Assembly: GCA_046297495.1 (NCBI GenBank)
Contig: JBKBIP010000011.1
Location: 62,001 to 126,000 of the forward strand
Length of the DNA stretch: 64,000 nucleotides
Reading direction: 5' to 3'
Source: JBKBIP01 sp046297495
GTDB lineage: Bacteria > Planctomycetota > Planctomycetia > Gemmatales > Gemmataceae
A model generated the notes under the pieces. That model was not told where the DNA came from, searched no databases, and was given only the letters and a program-made list of their open reading frames with translations. Positions 25,664 to 35,494 of the stretch are shown here, piece by piece. Each line of letters begins with the position of its first letter. Positions within the stretch are counted from its first letter, which is position 1. A program made the translations under genes and the position numbers.

Positions 25664-27007
25664 ATGACTTCCTCCAGGCGGACATTACCGCGACAATTGT
25701 TTGGACTCTTGGTGCTGGTCGTGATGGGTGGTTGGTTGTTGACACCGGGCCAGGCGCAAGAATACTTGCGGGCCGATAAGCTCACCAGCACCGAGGACGG
25801 CGCCTTTCGCCGGATGTACGATGGGCGTGATTCCATCAACCTCGGCGACAATCGAGAGATCCTCAAAAAGGCGGCCGACTGGTATGTCAATCGCTTGACT
25901 TGGCCGCAGTACCAAGGCAAGGTTCAAGACCCTAAAGACCAGAACACCATGAAGGACGTCGTCAATCAGGCTTTCGAGCGGATTTGGACCGCGGATCGCC
26001 TGAGCAGCACTGGCTCCTTCGTGGACCCCAAGCAGCCGGAACAACGCCGCGAGTTCGCCAACGAGTTTGGCAAACTGGTGACCGAGAACCTCCGCAAAAC
26101 CTTGAACAACTCCGAGCCGATCACGCGCATCAACGCCGCTCGGATTCTGGCGCAAGTCGGCAAGTCCGGTTACGACGGCACGATCGATGTGGCGGTCGAG
26201 ATCTTGCGCAACCCGGAGCCTCGGCCGGCCAACGACGCGGTCAAGCTCTATGCGGCCCGCGCTGTGAAGGAATGGTACTGGGCCAAAGACACGTTGGGGG
26301 TCGAATCACTCCCCAAGGAGGCCAACGCCAAGGCCGTGTCCGCCCTGCTGGCCTACCTGGCGGAAAAAGCCAATCTCGCTAATGCCGCCCAGCTTTCCCC
26401 TGAGGAATTGGAAGGACAACGCTACGTCCGGCGCGAGGTCGTGCGCGCCTTGGCTCTGTCGCGCGCGCCCGGACTGATGCAAGATAATGGCCAGCTGGCC
26501 CAGACGGCCTATTGGCTGTTGCGGGTGGCCCGCGCCGACCGCCTCAATCCGCCCCCCAGTCTATCGGAGCGCGTCGAGGCCGCCATCGGTGTTTGTCAGC
26601 TCGATCCCAAACTACTCAAGGAAACCTACAGTACCGACTACGCGGCTTATCAGCTCGCCTGGTTCATCACGGACTTTGCCACCTACTGGAATAATCGGGC
26701 CGGCTTGCCCTCGGAGTTAGGCGCTCCCATCGCTTGGAAGGTCGAAGCCGCCCGCTTGGGGGTGGCCCTCGATCAGCTCCAACGAAATGTCGCCGGTTTG
26801 CCCACACAGGGAGTGGTCACCAATATTCTCTCCGAGTGCAAAAAAGAGCTGGACCTCATCGAAAAAGGGGATAACGCCAATCCCGATCGGCTGCGCCGGT
26901 TGCTCGTCGCGGAAGAGGAGCAAAATCGGCCCAGCAACAAGCGGGTTTATCAAAACGTGCCCGATTCCAGCATCCAGGCCGCCGCCAACACCGGCGCCGG
27001 CTTTTGA
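25664..27007 (+). CDS. Secreted HEAT-like helical repeat protein
   Basis: 447 aa from ATG 25664, with GAGGAA upstream; a GTG at 25649 is part of that site. Signal peptide ending near LLTPGQAQ. The mature protein is alpha-helical; the stretches RINAARILAQVGKSGYDG, NDAVKLYAARAVKEWYWAKD and RYVRREVVRALALS have the spacing of HEAT repeats. It ends with a Ser/Asn-rich tail. No enzyme motif seen. Probably periplasmic scaffold; known only as hypothetical in related planctomycetes as far as I can judge. Confidence 0.7.
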   Translation: MTSSRRTLPRQLFGLLVLVVMGGWLLTPGQAQEYLRADKLTSTEDGAFRRMYDGRDSINLGDNREILKKAADWYVNRLTWPQYQGKVQDPKDQNTMKDVVNQAFERIWTADRLSSTGSFVDPKQPEQRREFANEFGKLVTENLRKTLNNSEPITRINAARILAQVGKSGYDGTIDVAVEILRNPEPRPANDAVKLYAARAVKEWYWAKDTLGVESLPKEANAKAVSALLAYLAEKANLANAAQLSPEELEGQRYVRREVVRALALSRAPGLMQDNGQLAQTAYWLLRVARADRLNPPPSLSERVEAAIGVCQLDPKLLKETYSTDYAAYQLAWFITDFATYWNNRAGLPSELGAPIAWKVEAARLGVALDQLQRNVAGLPTQGVVTNILSECKKELDLIEKGDNANPDRLRRLLVAEEEQNRPSNKRVYQNVPDSSIQAAANTGAGF

Positions 27008-27036
27008 AACGGTATCCCGGCCGTGGCGCAGGGGAG

Positions 27037-27486
27037 TCAGTCAGAGGCCTCCGCCGCCGCCGTTCCCAAGTCAGCCAAGATTTGCGCCGCGCGGTTGGCG
27101 TCCTGCACGGTGTCGAAGGCGGCGAAACCGACGAACTTATCCTTCATGACCGCCATCGTCAACCCTTGGAAGCTAATGCCGGCCAAAGCCCATTGTTGAG
27201 TCAAGCGATGGGCCAGGCCGGTTTGATTATCCCCTTCCACGCGCAACACGACCGGATCATGGGTCTCGCTCAATCCCGCCGCCCGTGCCGCTCGGACTTG
27301 GGTGGGGCCTGTCACGGGCGCGACATACAGGATGCCCATGCCGGGTTTGTCGGGCGACCGGCGCGTGAAGATGAACTCCAAGTTGGCGTCCGCCTTAGCC
27401 AACAGCGCCAGCTTCTCCGCCACCCCGCCGGCCCGATCCAGCACCTCTCCCGCCCACACATGCACGCGGTCCAATTTGAATCCCAT
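27037..27486 (-). CDS. ACT domain protein
   Basis: 149 aa. Two ACT-like halves: HVWAGEVLDRAGGVAEKLALLAKADANLEFIFTRR in the first, and VLRVEGDNQTGLAHRLTQQWALAGISFQGLTMAVM in the second, ending with DANRAAQILADLG. The beta-alpha-beta order and a glycine at the first loop are diagnostic of ACT domains, which bind small ligands such as amino acids. No catalytic domain is attached, so it is a regulatory-type protein. It stands convergent with the secreted HEAT-like gene. Confidence 0.8.
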   Translation of the reverse strand: MGFKLDRVHVWAGEVLDRAGGVAEKLALLAKADANLEFIFTRRSPDKPGMGILYVAPVTGPTQVRAARAAGLSETHDPVVLRVEGDNQTGLAHRLTQQWALAGISFQGLTMAVMKDKFVGFAAFDTVQDANRAAQILADLGTAAAEASD

Positions 27487-27599
27487 GATGCCGTTACCTC
27501 CCCTGGAAAAAGATTAGATTCTTACGATTATAAGGAAGAAACAGCGTTTGGCGAAAGTGGCGCGGTTCCGATTGGGCGTGAGAGCGCGCCTTCTAGGAT

Positions 27600-28010
27600 A
27601 TGAGCGGCAATACCATGACATTAACTTTGCTTCATCGCGCCACGGGCAACCCGGCTCACGGCCAGCAGTTCGGCCCCTATTGGATCGAAGCGCTGATTGG
27701 CGAGGCGGAGGAGGGGGCGGGCACCGTCTATCGCGTACGCATCGAACCCCAGCAGCGGACCAGCATCAGCTATCATCGCCTGGCCGAGGAATATTATTTC
27801 GTCTTGGCCGGACAGGGGGTGGCCATTCTCGACGGCCGGGAATATCCGCTACGCCCCGGCGACTTCCTGCGCCTGCCCCCTGGCACGGCGCACGGTTTCG
27901 TCACAGGCGCCGAGCCTTTGGAGCTGCTCGACATCCATACTCCCGGCTGCCGACCCAACCGCGACACCTATTTCGTCGATACCGTGCCAGACGGCTTTAG
28001 CGGTGGGTGA
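27600..28010 (+). CDS. Cupin domain protein
   Basis: 136 aa. Single cupin barrel: motif 1 around YHRLAEEYYFVLAGQG (His and Glu metal ligands; the first His of the usual HxH is Tyr here), linking strands AILDGREYPLRPGDFLRLPPG, and motif 2 PPGTAHGFVTG with its His. Many mononuclear cupins are enzymes or sugar-binding proteins; the specific role cannot be told. Start at ATG 27600; ATG 27615 is an alternative. Cytoplasmic. Confidence 0.85.
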   Translation: MSGNTMTLTLLHRATGNPAHGQQFGPYWIEALIGEAEEGAGTVYRVRIEPQQRTSISYHRLAEEYYFVLAGQGVAILDGREYPLRPGDFLRLPPGTAHGFVTGAEPLELLDIHTPGCRPNRDTYFVDTVPDGFSGG

Positions 28011-28044
28011 GGTTCCGCTTTTCCGCGCCAAACGCCTGGTGTTT

Positions 28045-28091
28045 GGATGGATCGGGGCGCGCGGAAGTCGGCAGGCGCGAAACGATGAATC
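28045..28091. repeat. family 1-like repeat (copy I, right arm intact)
   Basis: GGCGCGAAACGATGAATC (28074-28091) is an intact right arm. The left half GGATGGATCGGGGCGCGC resembles the complement but has several changes. It lies between the convergent cupin and NtrC-type genes. Confidence 0.5.
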
Positions 28092-28178
28092 TGCCCTCAG
28101 CCTGCAACGACATTTTTCAACGCCACAATGTCACCACCATTCCGGCAGGCTCTCCCTATTTGAATCATTGCTCTTTGT

Positions 28179-29606
<1,428 letters not shown>

Positions 29607-29643
29607 GGGGATTGATCCAAGTTAGCGCGCGCCGCTAAACAGT

Positions 29644-31332
29644 TTACTTATACATCGTTTGATTCATCGTACCAGAACTGAACACGTTGGGATCAACCAT
29701 TACGTTGACACACGCAGCTTTGCCGCTGGCGCGGGCACGCTCCAGGGCGGCGCGGATGTCCTGGGGTTCGGTGACGTGTTCGCCGTAGCCGCCCATTGCC
29801 TCGACGATGCGGTCATAGCGCGTGGCGGCCAGCAGGTTGGCGATGTCGCCGCGTTCGCTACCGTACTTGGCGATTTGGCCGTAGCGAATCTGGTTCCAGG
29901 CGGCGTTGTTACCGACGACGCTGACCACCGGGAGGTTAAAACGCAAGGCGGTGTCAAACTCGAAGCCATTGAAGCCAAACGCCCCATCGCCGAACAGGAT
30001 GAACGCTTCCTGGTGCGGCAGGGCGACCTTGGCGGCCAGGGCGAAGGGCATACCGACCCCCAACGTGCCGAGTGGGCCGGGGTCGAGCCAATGTCCAGGT
30101 TGGCGCGGCTGGATGACACTGGCGCTGATGGTCACGATGTCGCCGCCGTCGCCGATGAAAATGGTATCCTCGGTGAGAAAGTCGTTGATCTCCTTGGCCA
30201 AGCGCAGCGGGTGAATCGGCACAGCGGCGGAATTCAACAACGGCCAGTCTTTTTCCAGGGCTTTTTGCTCAGCGGCGCGGAGATGAGCGAGCCAAGTTTG
30301 ACGGTGTCGCGGCGGCACCGTGCCGATAGCGGCGGCCAGTTGTCCCAGCACGGCGCCGGCGTCGCCGATGATGCCGATGTCCACGCCGCGATTGTGTCCT
30401 AATTCGCCATAATCGAGGTCAATTTGAATGATCTTGGCATCGGCTGCCAGGCGTTTGCCATAGCCCAGCCGAAAATCGAACGGCGTGCCGATGACCAAAA
30501 TGACATCCGCTTGGGCCAGGGCCGCGCGCCGCGAGCGGACGAACAGCAGCGGATGCCCCGGCGGCAACGAACCCCGGGCCGCCCCATTGACATAAACTGG
30601 GACTTGCGCGGCGTCGGCGAATTGGCGCAATTCGGCGACTGCCCGGCAGTGCCAGATTTGACTCCCGGCCAGCACGGCGGGACGCTCGGCCCGCGCCAGC
30701 CAGCGTGCCGCTTCCTCGATCAACTTCACATCCCCATACACCTTGCCGGTGGAGCGATACCTACCCGGATCCACCACGGCGCTTTCCGGCACGACGGCGT
30801 CGAGCACGTCACGCGGCATCTCCAAGAACACGGGGCCAGGCCGGCCATTGTAAGCCTGACGGAAGGCCATGCCGATCAGCTCCGGAATACGTTCGGTGTG
30901 ATAGACCGTGGCGGCGAACTTAGTGATCGGCTGCATCAAGGCCACATGATCCAATTCTTGCAGCGACCCCATGTGCGCCTGTTTCAAGGCCCCCTGACCA
31001 CCAATGACCAGCATCGGCGTTTGCGCCCGCCAAGCGTTGGCCACGGCCGTCACGGTGTCGGTCGTACCGGGGCCAGCCGTCACCACCGCGACACCGGGTT
31101 TGCCGGTCAAGCGCGTCCAGGCATCGGCGGCATGGGCGGCGGCTTGCTCGTGGCGCACGTCGATGATGCGAATGCCGGCGGCGGTGCAACCGTCATAGAT
31201 GTCAATAATATGACCACCACAGAGCGTGAAGATGGCCTCAATCCCCTCCCCCCGCAAGGCGCGGGCCACGAGATGGCCGCCGCTGATGGTTTGGGTGGAT
31301 GGGGCGGGTTCACGTTTCGATGTCACAGTCAT
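29644..31332 (-). CDS. Thiamine-pyrophosphate-dependent acetolactate-synthase-like enzyme
   Basis: 562 aa. Three-domain TPP enzyme: PYR domain with catalytic Glu62 (DVRHEQAAAHAADAW) and the VVTAGPGTTDTV loop; central FAD/ADP-like domain (about 190-340); PP domain with GDGAFGFN and NN-type Mg2+ ligands (VVGNNAAWNQI). The closing SSGTMNQTMYK differs from ilvB-type enzymes and resembles oxalyl-CoA decarboxylase or 2-hydroxyacyl-CoA lyase-like members. No regulatory subunit gene is adjacent, so branched-chain amino-acid synthesis is doubtful. Substrate unknown. Confidence 0.85.
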   Translation of the reverse strand: MTVTSKREPAPSTQTISGGHLVARALRGEGIEAIFTLCGGHIIDIYDGCTAAGIRIIDVRHEQAAAHAADAWTRLTGKPGVAVVTAGPGTTDTVTAVANAWRAQTPMLVIGGQGALKQAHMGSLQELDHVALMQPITKFAATVYHTERIPELIGMAFRQAYNGRPGPVFLEMPRDVLDAVVPESAVVDPGRYRSTGKVYGDVKLIEEAARWLARAERPAVLAGSQIWHCRAVAELRQFADAAQVPVYVNGAARGSLPPGHPLLFVRSRRAALAQADVILVIGTPFDFRLGYGKRLAADAKIIQIDLDYGELGHNRGVDIGIIGDAGAVLGQLAAAIGTVPPRHRQTWLAHLRAAEQKALEKDWPLLNSAAVPIHPLRLAKEINDFLTEDTIFIGDGGDIVTISASVIQPRQPGHWLDPGPLGTLGVGMPFALAAKVALPHQEAFILFGDGAFGFNGFEFDTALRFNLPVVSVVGNNAAWNQIRYGQIAKYGSERGDIANLLAATRYDRIVEAMGGYGEHVTEPQDIRAALERARASGKAACVNVMVDPNVFSSGTMNQTMYK

Positions 31333-31356
31333 CCCAGCTCCTCATGATCATGGTTC

Positions 31357-31380
31357 GCGGCGGACGGCTGTCCCGCCGTT
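31357..31380. repeat. hairpin between divergent genes
   Basis: GCGGCGGAC and GTCCCGCCGT pair around GGCT, with a one-base bulge. It resembles the hairpin at 35279-35302 (AGCGGCGG / CCGCCGCT) more than family 1. It sits in the 272-bp gap upstream of the TPP gene and of the CzcA-type pump. A TATAAT at 31529-31534 may be the -10 of the pump; its -35 is weak. Confidence 0.45.
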
Positions 31381-31604
31381 CGCGCCTGGTTTCGCAAGGC
31401 GGTTCAACAACTGCCATCCGTTCTCCTATTTTACGAAGACCGCGACTGCTTTACACGTTCCGATCTGCTAAGATTCCAACGAGGTTGTTCAGGCAAGGAC
31501 ATTGCCTCACTTGATCATCAGCACCTGATATAATCCACTAGCCGAGGGCGAAGGCGCTTCTAGCTCGGAACGAGAGCGGGCAAGCCATCCTCAGGACCTT
31601 CCCC

Positions 31605-34600
31605 ATGCTCAACTGGTTGATCGATTTCTCATTGAAGCATCGTTTCTGGGTCATCGCCGTCGTGTGGGTCGGCGCGGGAGTGGGGTTGGTGTCGCTGCAC
31701 CATCTCGATATGGACGCCTTTCCCGACACCACGCCGGTTCAGGTGCAGATCAACACCACCGCTCCCGCCTTGGGACCGGAAGAGGTGGAACAGCAAATCA
31801 CCTTCCCTATCGAGCAGGTCATCAGCGGCCTTCCCCATCTGGAGCAGGTCCGCTCCATTTCCAAGTTCGGTTTGTCACAAGTCGTTGTCATCTTCGCGGA
31901 CGGCACCGACATTTATTTCGCCCGGCAACTGTTGCATGAGCGGCTGGCGACCGTGGCGCTGCCGCCGGGGATCGAACGCCCCCAGCTCGGCCCCGTGTCC
32001 ACCGGCTTGGGGGAGGTGTTGCATTACGTTGTCACCACCAAAGGCTACCGTCTCGCCCAGTTGCCCGAAGCGGAACGGAGCCAGAAATTGACCGAGCTGC
32101 GCACCCTGCACGATTGGGTCATCAAGCCGCAGCTACGCACGGTGCGCGGCACGGCGGAGATCAACAGCTGGGGGGGCTTCGAGAAGCAATATCAGGTCCG
32201 CATCGATCCGCAACGGCTGATCAAGCATGGCGTTACCTTCGCCGAAGTGACGGCAGCCCTGGCCAAGAACAACCGCAACGCCGGCGGGGGCAACATCCGC
32301 CACAACAGCCAAATGCTGCTCGTGCATGGCCTGGGGCGCACCGTCAACCTCGAACAAATTGGCAACATCGTCATCACCGCCCACGACGGGGTTCCCATCC
32401 ACGTCCGCGACGTGGCGGAGGTGCAAGTCGGCCATGAGATTCGCCGGGGGGCCGTGACTGCCAATGGACAAGGAGAAGTGGTGTTAGGCTTGGGCTTCAT
32501 GCTCATGGGGGAAAATAGCCACGTCGTCACCCGCGATTTGCAACGCAAGCTGGAGGAAATTCGGGCCTCCCTCCCCTCCGACGTGGACATCATCCTGGTC
32601 TATGATCGCACCGAATTGGTGGACCACGTCATGGACACGGTGCGCAAGAACCTGTTCGAGGGCGGCTTACTGGTCATCGCCGTCTTGTTTGCCTTCTTGG
32701 GCAACCTGCGAGCGGCGGCCATCGTGGCGCTGGCCATCCCCTTGTCCATGCTGTTCGCCTTCTCCGGCATGTTGCGCTTTGGCATCGCCGCCAGCCTGCT
32801 CAGCCTGGGAGCCATCGATTTCGGCATGATCGTCGATAGCTCCGTGGTCATGGTGGAAAACTGCGTGCGCCACCTGGGAGATGACAAAGGAATGTCTGCC
32901 CATCGGCTCGACGTGATCCGTCGGGCGGCGGTCGAAGTCCGCCAGCCGACTCTGTTCGGCGAATTGATCATCATGATCGTCTATTTGCCGATCCTGACGT
33001 TGGAAGGCATTGAAGGGAAACTATTTCGGCCCATGGCCCTGACGGTGATCTTCGCCCTGGCCGGTTCCATGATTCTGTCCCTGACGTTGATGCCGGTGCT
33101 GGCCAGTCTGTGGCTGCCGCGCCGGCTCCAGGAGCGCGAGCCGCTGTTGATGCGCGTGGCCCATCGCATCCATAGCCCCCTGTTACGGCTGTGCATGGAA
33201 CATAAGGCGGTGGTGCTGGGGATTGCCGCCGCCGTGCTGGTGGTGGCCTTCGCTATGATCGCCCCGCATCTGGGGGCCGTGTTTGTCCCCAGGCTGTCGG
33301 AAGGGGCCATCGCCATCAATGTCATCCGCTTGCCCGGCACGGATCTGGAGGAATCCATCCGTCTCAACACGCGCATGGAGCAAATTTTACTCGACCGCTT
33401 TCCCGACGAGGCGCGCCACGTCTGGAGCCGGATCGGCACGGCGGAAATCGCCACCGATCCGATGGGGGTGGAGCTGACCGACCTGTTCATCAGCCTGAAA
33501 CCGCGCGACCAATGGACGCGGGCCAGCACCCAGGCCGAGTTGGTCGAGCTGATGGAACGGGAGCTGCGTGCCATCCCCGGCCAGAAGTTGGCGTTTTCGC
33601 AGCCCATCGAGCTACGGCTCAACGAGATGATCTCCGGCAGCCGGCAGGATGTGGCGGTCAAGGTGTTCGGCGACGACTTTGCGGTACTGGCGGACAAGGC
33701 CCAGCAAATCGAGGAGATATTGCGCTCGATTCCCGGCAGCGCCGATGTCAATGTCGAGGCCGTCGGCGGCCAGCCGCTTTTGCAGGTACGCATCCAGCAA
33801 GACGCCATCGCCCGTCACGGCGTCGCCGCCGAGGAGGTGCTGAATCTCGTCGAGGCGATCGGCGGCACCACGGTCGGCGAAGTGGTCGAGGGGCAACTGC
33901 GCTTTCCGCTCGTCGTCCGTTTGCCGTCGGCGGCCAGTCACAGCCCGGACCGCATCGGCGCCCTGCTCGTATCCACTCCGGACGGCCAGCGTATCCCGCT
34001 GTCCCGGTTGGCGAATGTGCAAGTGGTATCCGGTCTGTCGACGATCAACCGCGAATGGGGACAGCGGCGCGTCACGATTTCTAGCAACGTCCGCGGCCGG
34101 GACATGGTCGGTTTCGTCGCCGAGGCCCAGCGCCGCATCGCCGACGAAGTGACGTTTCCCTCGGCCCGCTACCATGTGCGATGGGGGGGCCAGTTCGAGC
34201 ATTACGAAAGCGCCCGCCAGAGGCTGACGATTGTCATTCCGGTGGCCGTGGCACTGATCTTCACGTTGTTGTTTCTCACCTATCACAATGTCATCGACGC
34301 CTTGCGCGTGCTCACCGGCGTGCCGCTCGGCTGGGTGGGGGGCATCTTCGCCCTGTGGCTGCGCGACATGCCGTTTTCCATCTCCGCCGCCATTGGTTTC
34401 ATCGCCATGTCCGGCGTGGCGGTGCTCGATGACATGATACTCGTTTCCTACATCCGCCAACTGCGCCGCCGGGGTCTGGAACGCGACGAGGCGGTACGAC
34501 TGGCGGCGGTGACGCGGTTGCGGCCCGTGCTGATGACAACCCTCGTGGCCAGCTTGGGCTTTTTGCCCATGGCCCTGAGCACCGGCATGGGAGCCGAGGT

Positions 34601-34871
34601 GCAGCGCCCCCTCGCCACCGTGGTCATCGGCGGCGTCATTAGTGCAATGCTTATGTCTTTGTTGGTCATACGGGTGCTCTATGTGGTGTTTGATGGGCTG
34701 GCCATCTTTTTGCTACGCCTGCTGCATCGTTGTTTCGGCTTACAGCCCGAACAACTGACCTGGCTGGTGGGGGATGTGCGTCAAGAGTCGGTGACGGAAG
34801 ATCAGGGGGATTTCCCCAATCATGCCGTGCCGCCGGCGATTCCAGTTACTTCGATTGGAGGGAAAACATGA
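31605..34871 (+). CDS. Heavy-metal RND pump, CusA/CzcA type
   Basis: 1088 aa, typical HME-RND length. TM1 LIDFSLKHRFWVIAVVWVG followed by DMDAFPDTTPVQVQINTTAP and EQQITFPIEQVISGLPHLEQVRSISKFG, the classic CzcA start. TM4 segment AIDFGMIVDSSVVMVENCVRHL carries the two aspartates and glutamate used for proton transfer in CzcA-like pumps. TM10-12 with SGVAVLDDMILVSYI. It exports divalent or monovalent metal ions, probably from periplasm and cytoplasm. No adaptor (CzcB) or channel gene is adjacent; the next gene, overlapping ATGA, is a Cys-rich lipoprotein instead. Confidence 0.9.
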   Translation: MLNWLIDFSLKHRFWVIAVVWVGAGVGLVSLHHLDMDAFPDTTPVQVQINTTAPALGPEEVEQQITFPIEQVISGLPHLEQVRSISKFGLSQVVVIFADGTDIYFARQLLHERLATVALPPGIERPQLGPVSTGLGEVLHYVVTTKGYRLAQLPEAERSQKLTELRTLHDWVIKPQLRTVRGTAEINSWGGFEKQYQVRIDPQRLIKHGVTFAEVTAALAKNNRNAGGGNIRHNSQMLLVHGLGRTVNLEQIGNIVITAHDGVPIHVRDVAEVQVGHEIRRGAVTANGQGEVVLGLGFMLMGENSHVVTRDLQRKLEEIRASLPSDVDIILVYDRTELVDHVMDTVRKNLFEGGLLVIAVLFAFLGNLRAAAIVALAIPLSMLFAFSGMLRFGIAASLLSLGAIDFGMIVDSSVVMVENCVRHLGDDKGMSAHRLDVIRRAAVEVRQPTLFGELIIMIVYLPILTLEGIEGKLFRPMALTVIFALAGSMILSLTLMPVLASLWLPRRLQEREPLLMRVAHRIHSPLLRLCMEHKAVVLGIAAAVLVVAFAMIAPHLGAVFVPRLSEGAIAINVIRLPGTDLEESIRLNTRMEQILLDRFPDEARHVWSRIGTAEIATDPMGVELTDLFISLKPRDQWTRASTQAELVELMERELRAIPGQKLAFSQPIELRLNEMISGSRQDVAVKVFGDDFAVLADKAQQIEEILRSIPGSADVNVEAVGGQPLLQVRIQQDAIARHGVAAEEVLNLVEAIGGTTVGEVVEGQLRFPLVVRLPSAASHSPDRIGALLVSTPDGQRIPLSRLANVQVVSGLSTINREWGQRRVTISSNVRGRDMVGFVAEAQRRIADEVTFPSARYHVRWGGQFEHYESARQRLTIVIPVAVALIFTLLFLTYHNVIDALRVLTGVPLGWVGGIFALWLRDMPFSISAAIGFIAMSGVAVLDDMILVSYIRQLRRRGLERDEAVRLAAVTRLRPVLMTTLVASLGFLPMALSTGMGAEVQRPLATVVIGGVISAMLMSLLVIRVLYVVFDGLAIFLLRLLHRCFGLQPEQLTWLVGDVRQESVTEDQGDFPNHAVPPAIPVTSIGGKT

Positions 34872-35224
34872 TGCGGATGATGGCTCACTCCCTGACGGCT
34901 GCCATCGTTATGGGATCAGTTGTGTTAGTCGGCGTCAACGGCTGCGGTCAAGCGGATCGGACCGGGCCAGTGAACAAACCCATCGCCGGGGCCAAGCATC
35001 AGGTGCATGGCGAATGGTGGTGCGATGAGCATGGCATCCCGGAAGAAATATGCAGCATGTGCAGCGCCTCGTATGCCCGCCAGTGCCAGGCGAAAGGGGA
35101 CTGGTGCGACGAACACAACCGGGCCAAGTCGCAGTGTTTCATCTGTGAGCCGAACTTGAAGGAGAAATTCGCCGTGATGTATCGGGACAAGTACGGCAAG
35201 GAGCCGCCGCCGATTCGGGAATGA
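34868..35224 (+). CDS. Cys-rich metal-binding lipoprotein
   Basis: 118 aa, starting at ATG 34868 that overlaps the pump stop as ATGA. Signal sequence with lipobox-like VNGC (about Cys 26), so probably lipid-anchored outside the inner membrane. Mature part has a Cys/His-rich domain: EWWCDEHGIPEEICSMCS, then KGDWCDEHNRAKSQCFICEP. This domain is known at the N-terminus of CzcB/CusB-like adaptors in planctomycetes and related bacteria, where it may capture metal for the pump. Here it is separated from any adaptor and coupled to the CzcA gene. Ends with KEPPPIRE. Confidence 0.75.
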   Translation: MMRMMAHSLTAAIVMGSVVLVGVNGCGQADRTGPVNKPIAGAKHQVHGEWWCDEHGIPEEICSMCSASYARQCQAKGDWCDEHNRAKSQCFICEPNLKEKFAVMYRDKYGKEPPPIRE

Positions 35225-35278
35225 ACCGGGCCAAGGTCTCCTGATTACTCGCTGATGGGATGAGAAGGAAAACTAGCG

Positions 35279-35302
35279 AGCGGCGGACGTTAGCCCGCCG
35301 CT
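35279..35302. repeat. hairpin repeat, GTTAGC-type
   Basis: AGCGGCGG (35279-35286) and CCGCCGCT (35295-35302) are exact 8-bp complements with ACGTTAGC between. It falls in the 270-bp non-coding stretch after the Cys-rich lipoprotein, upstream of the large palindrome at 35342. Confidence 0.55.
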
Positions 35303-35341
35303 GTCCTGAACCTATTACTCCGGCATGGATGTTCGTCCCAC

Positions 35342-35433
35342 GAACCTGGAACGACAGCCAAGCGGATTCATCGGTTCGTGTTCGAGTCCGCGTGCGCGAA
35401 CTGATGAATCCGCTTGGCTGTCGTTCCAGGTTC
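35342..35433. repeat. family 1 repeat extended to a 37-bp-arm palindrome (copy J)
   Basis: Left arm 35342-35378 and right arm 35397-35433, 37 bases each, pair at every position but one (a G:T), with an 18-base loop. The inner part is the family 1 core (GATTCATCGGTTCG / CGAACTGATGAATC). The outer part, beginning GAACCTGGAACGACAGCC and ending GGCTGTCGTTCCAGGTTC, is not found in other copies. It lies between the convergent lipoprotein and TPR genes. Confidence 0.95.
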
Positions 35434-35494
35434 ATGGTTTCTGGGTACCGCGCCACGGCATGACGGCCTGCCGGGAACATATGTTCACAAACTG

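Noticed and set aside
29644..31332. ilvB assignment for the TPP enzyme
   Set aside because: The C-terminus and the absence of an ilvN partner do not support acetolactate synthase.
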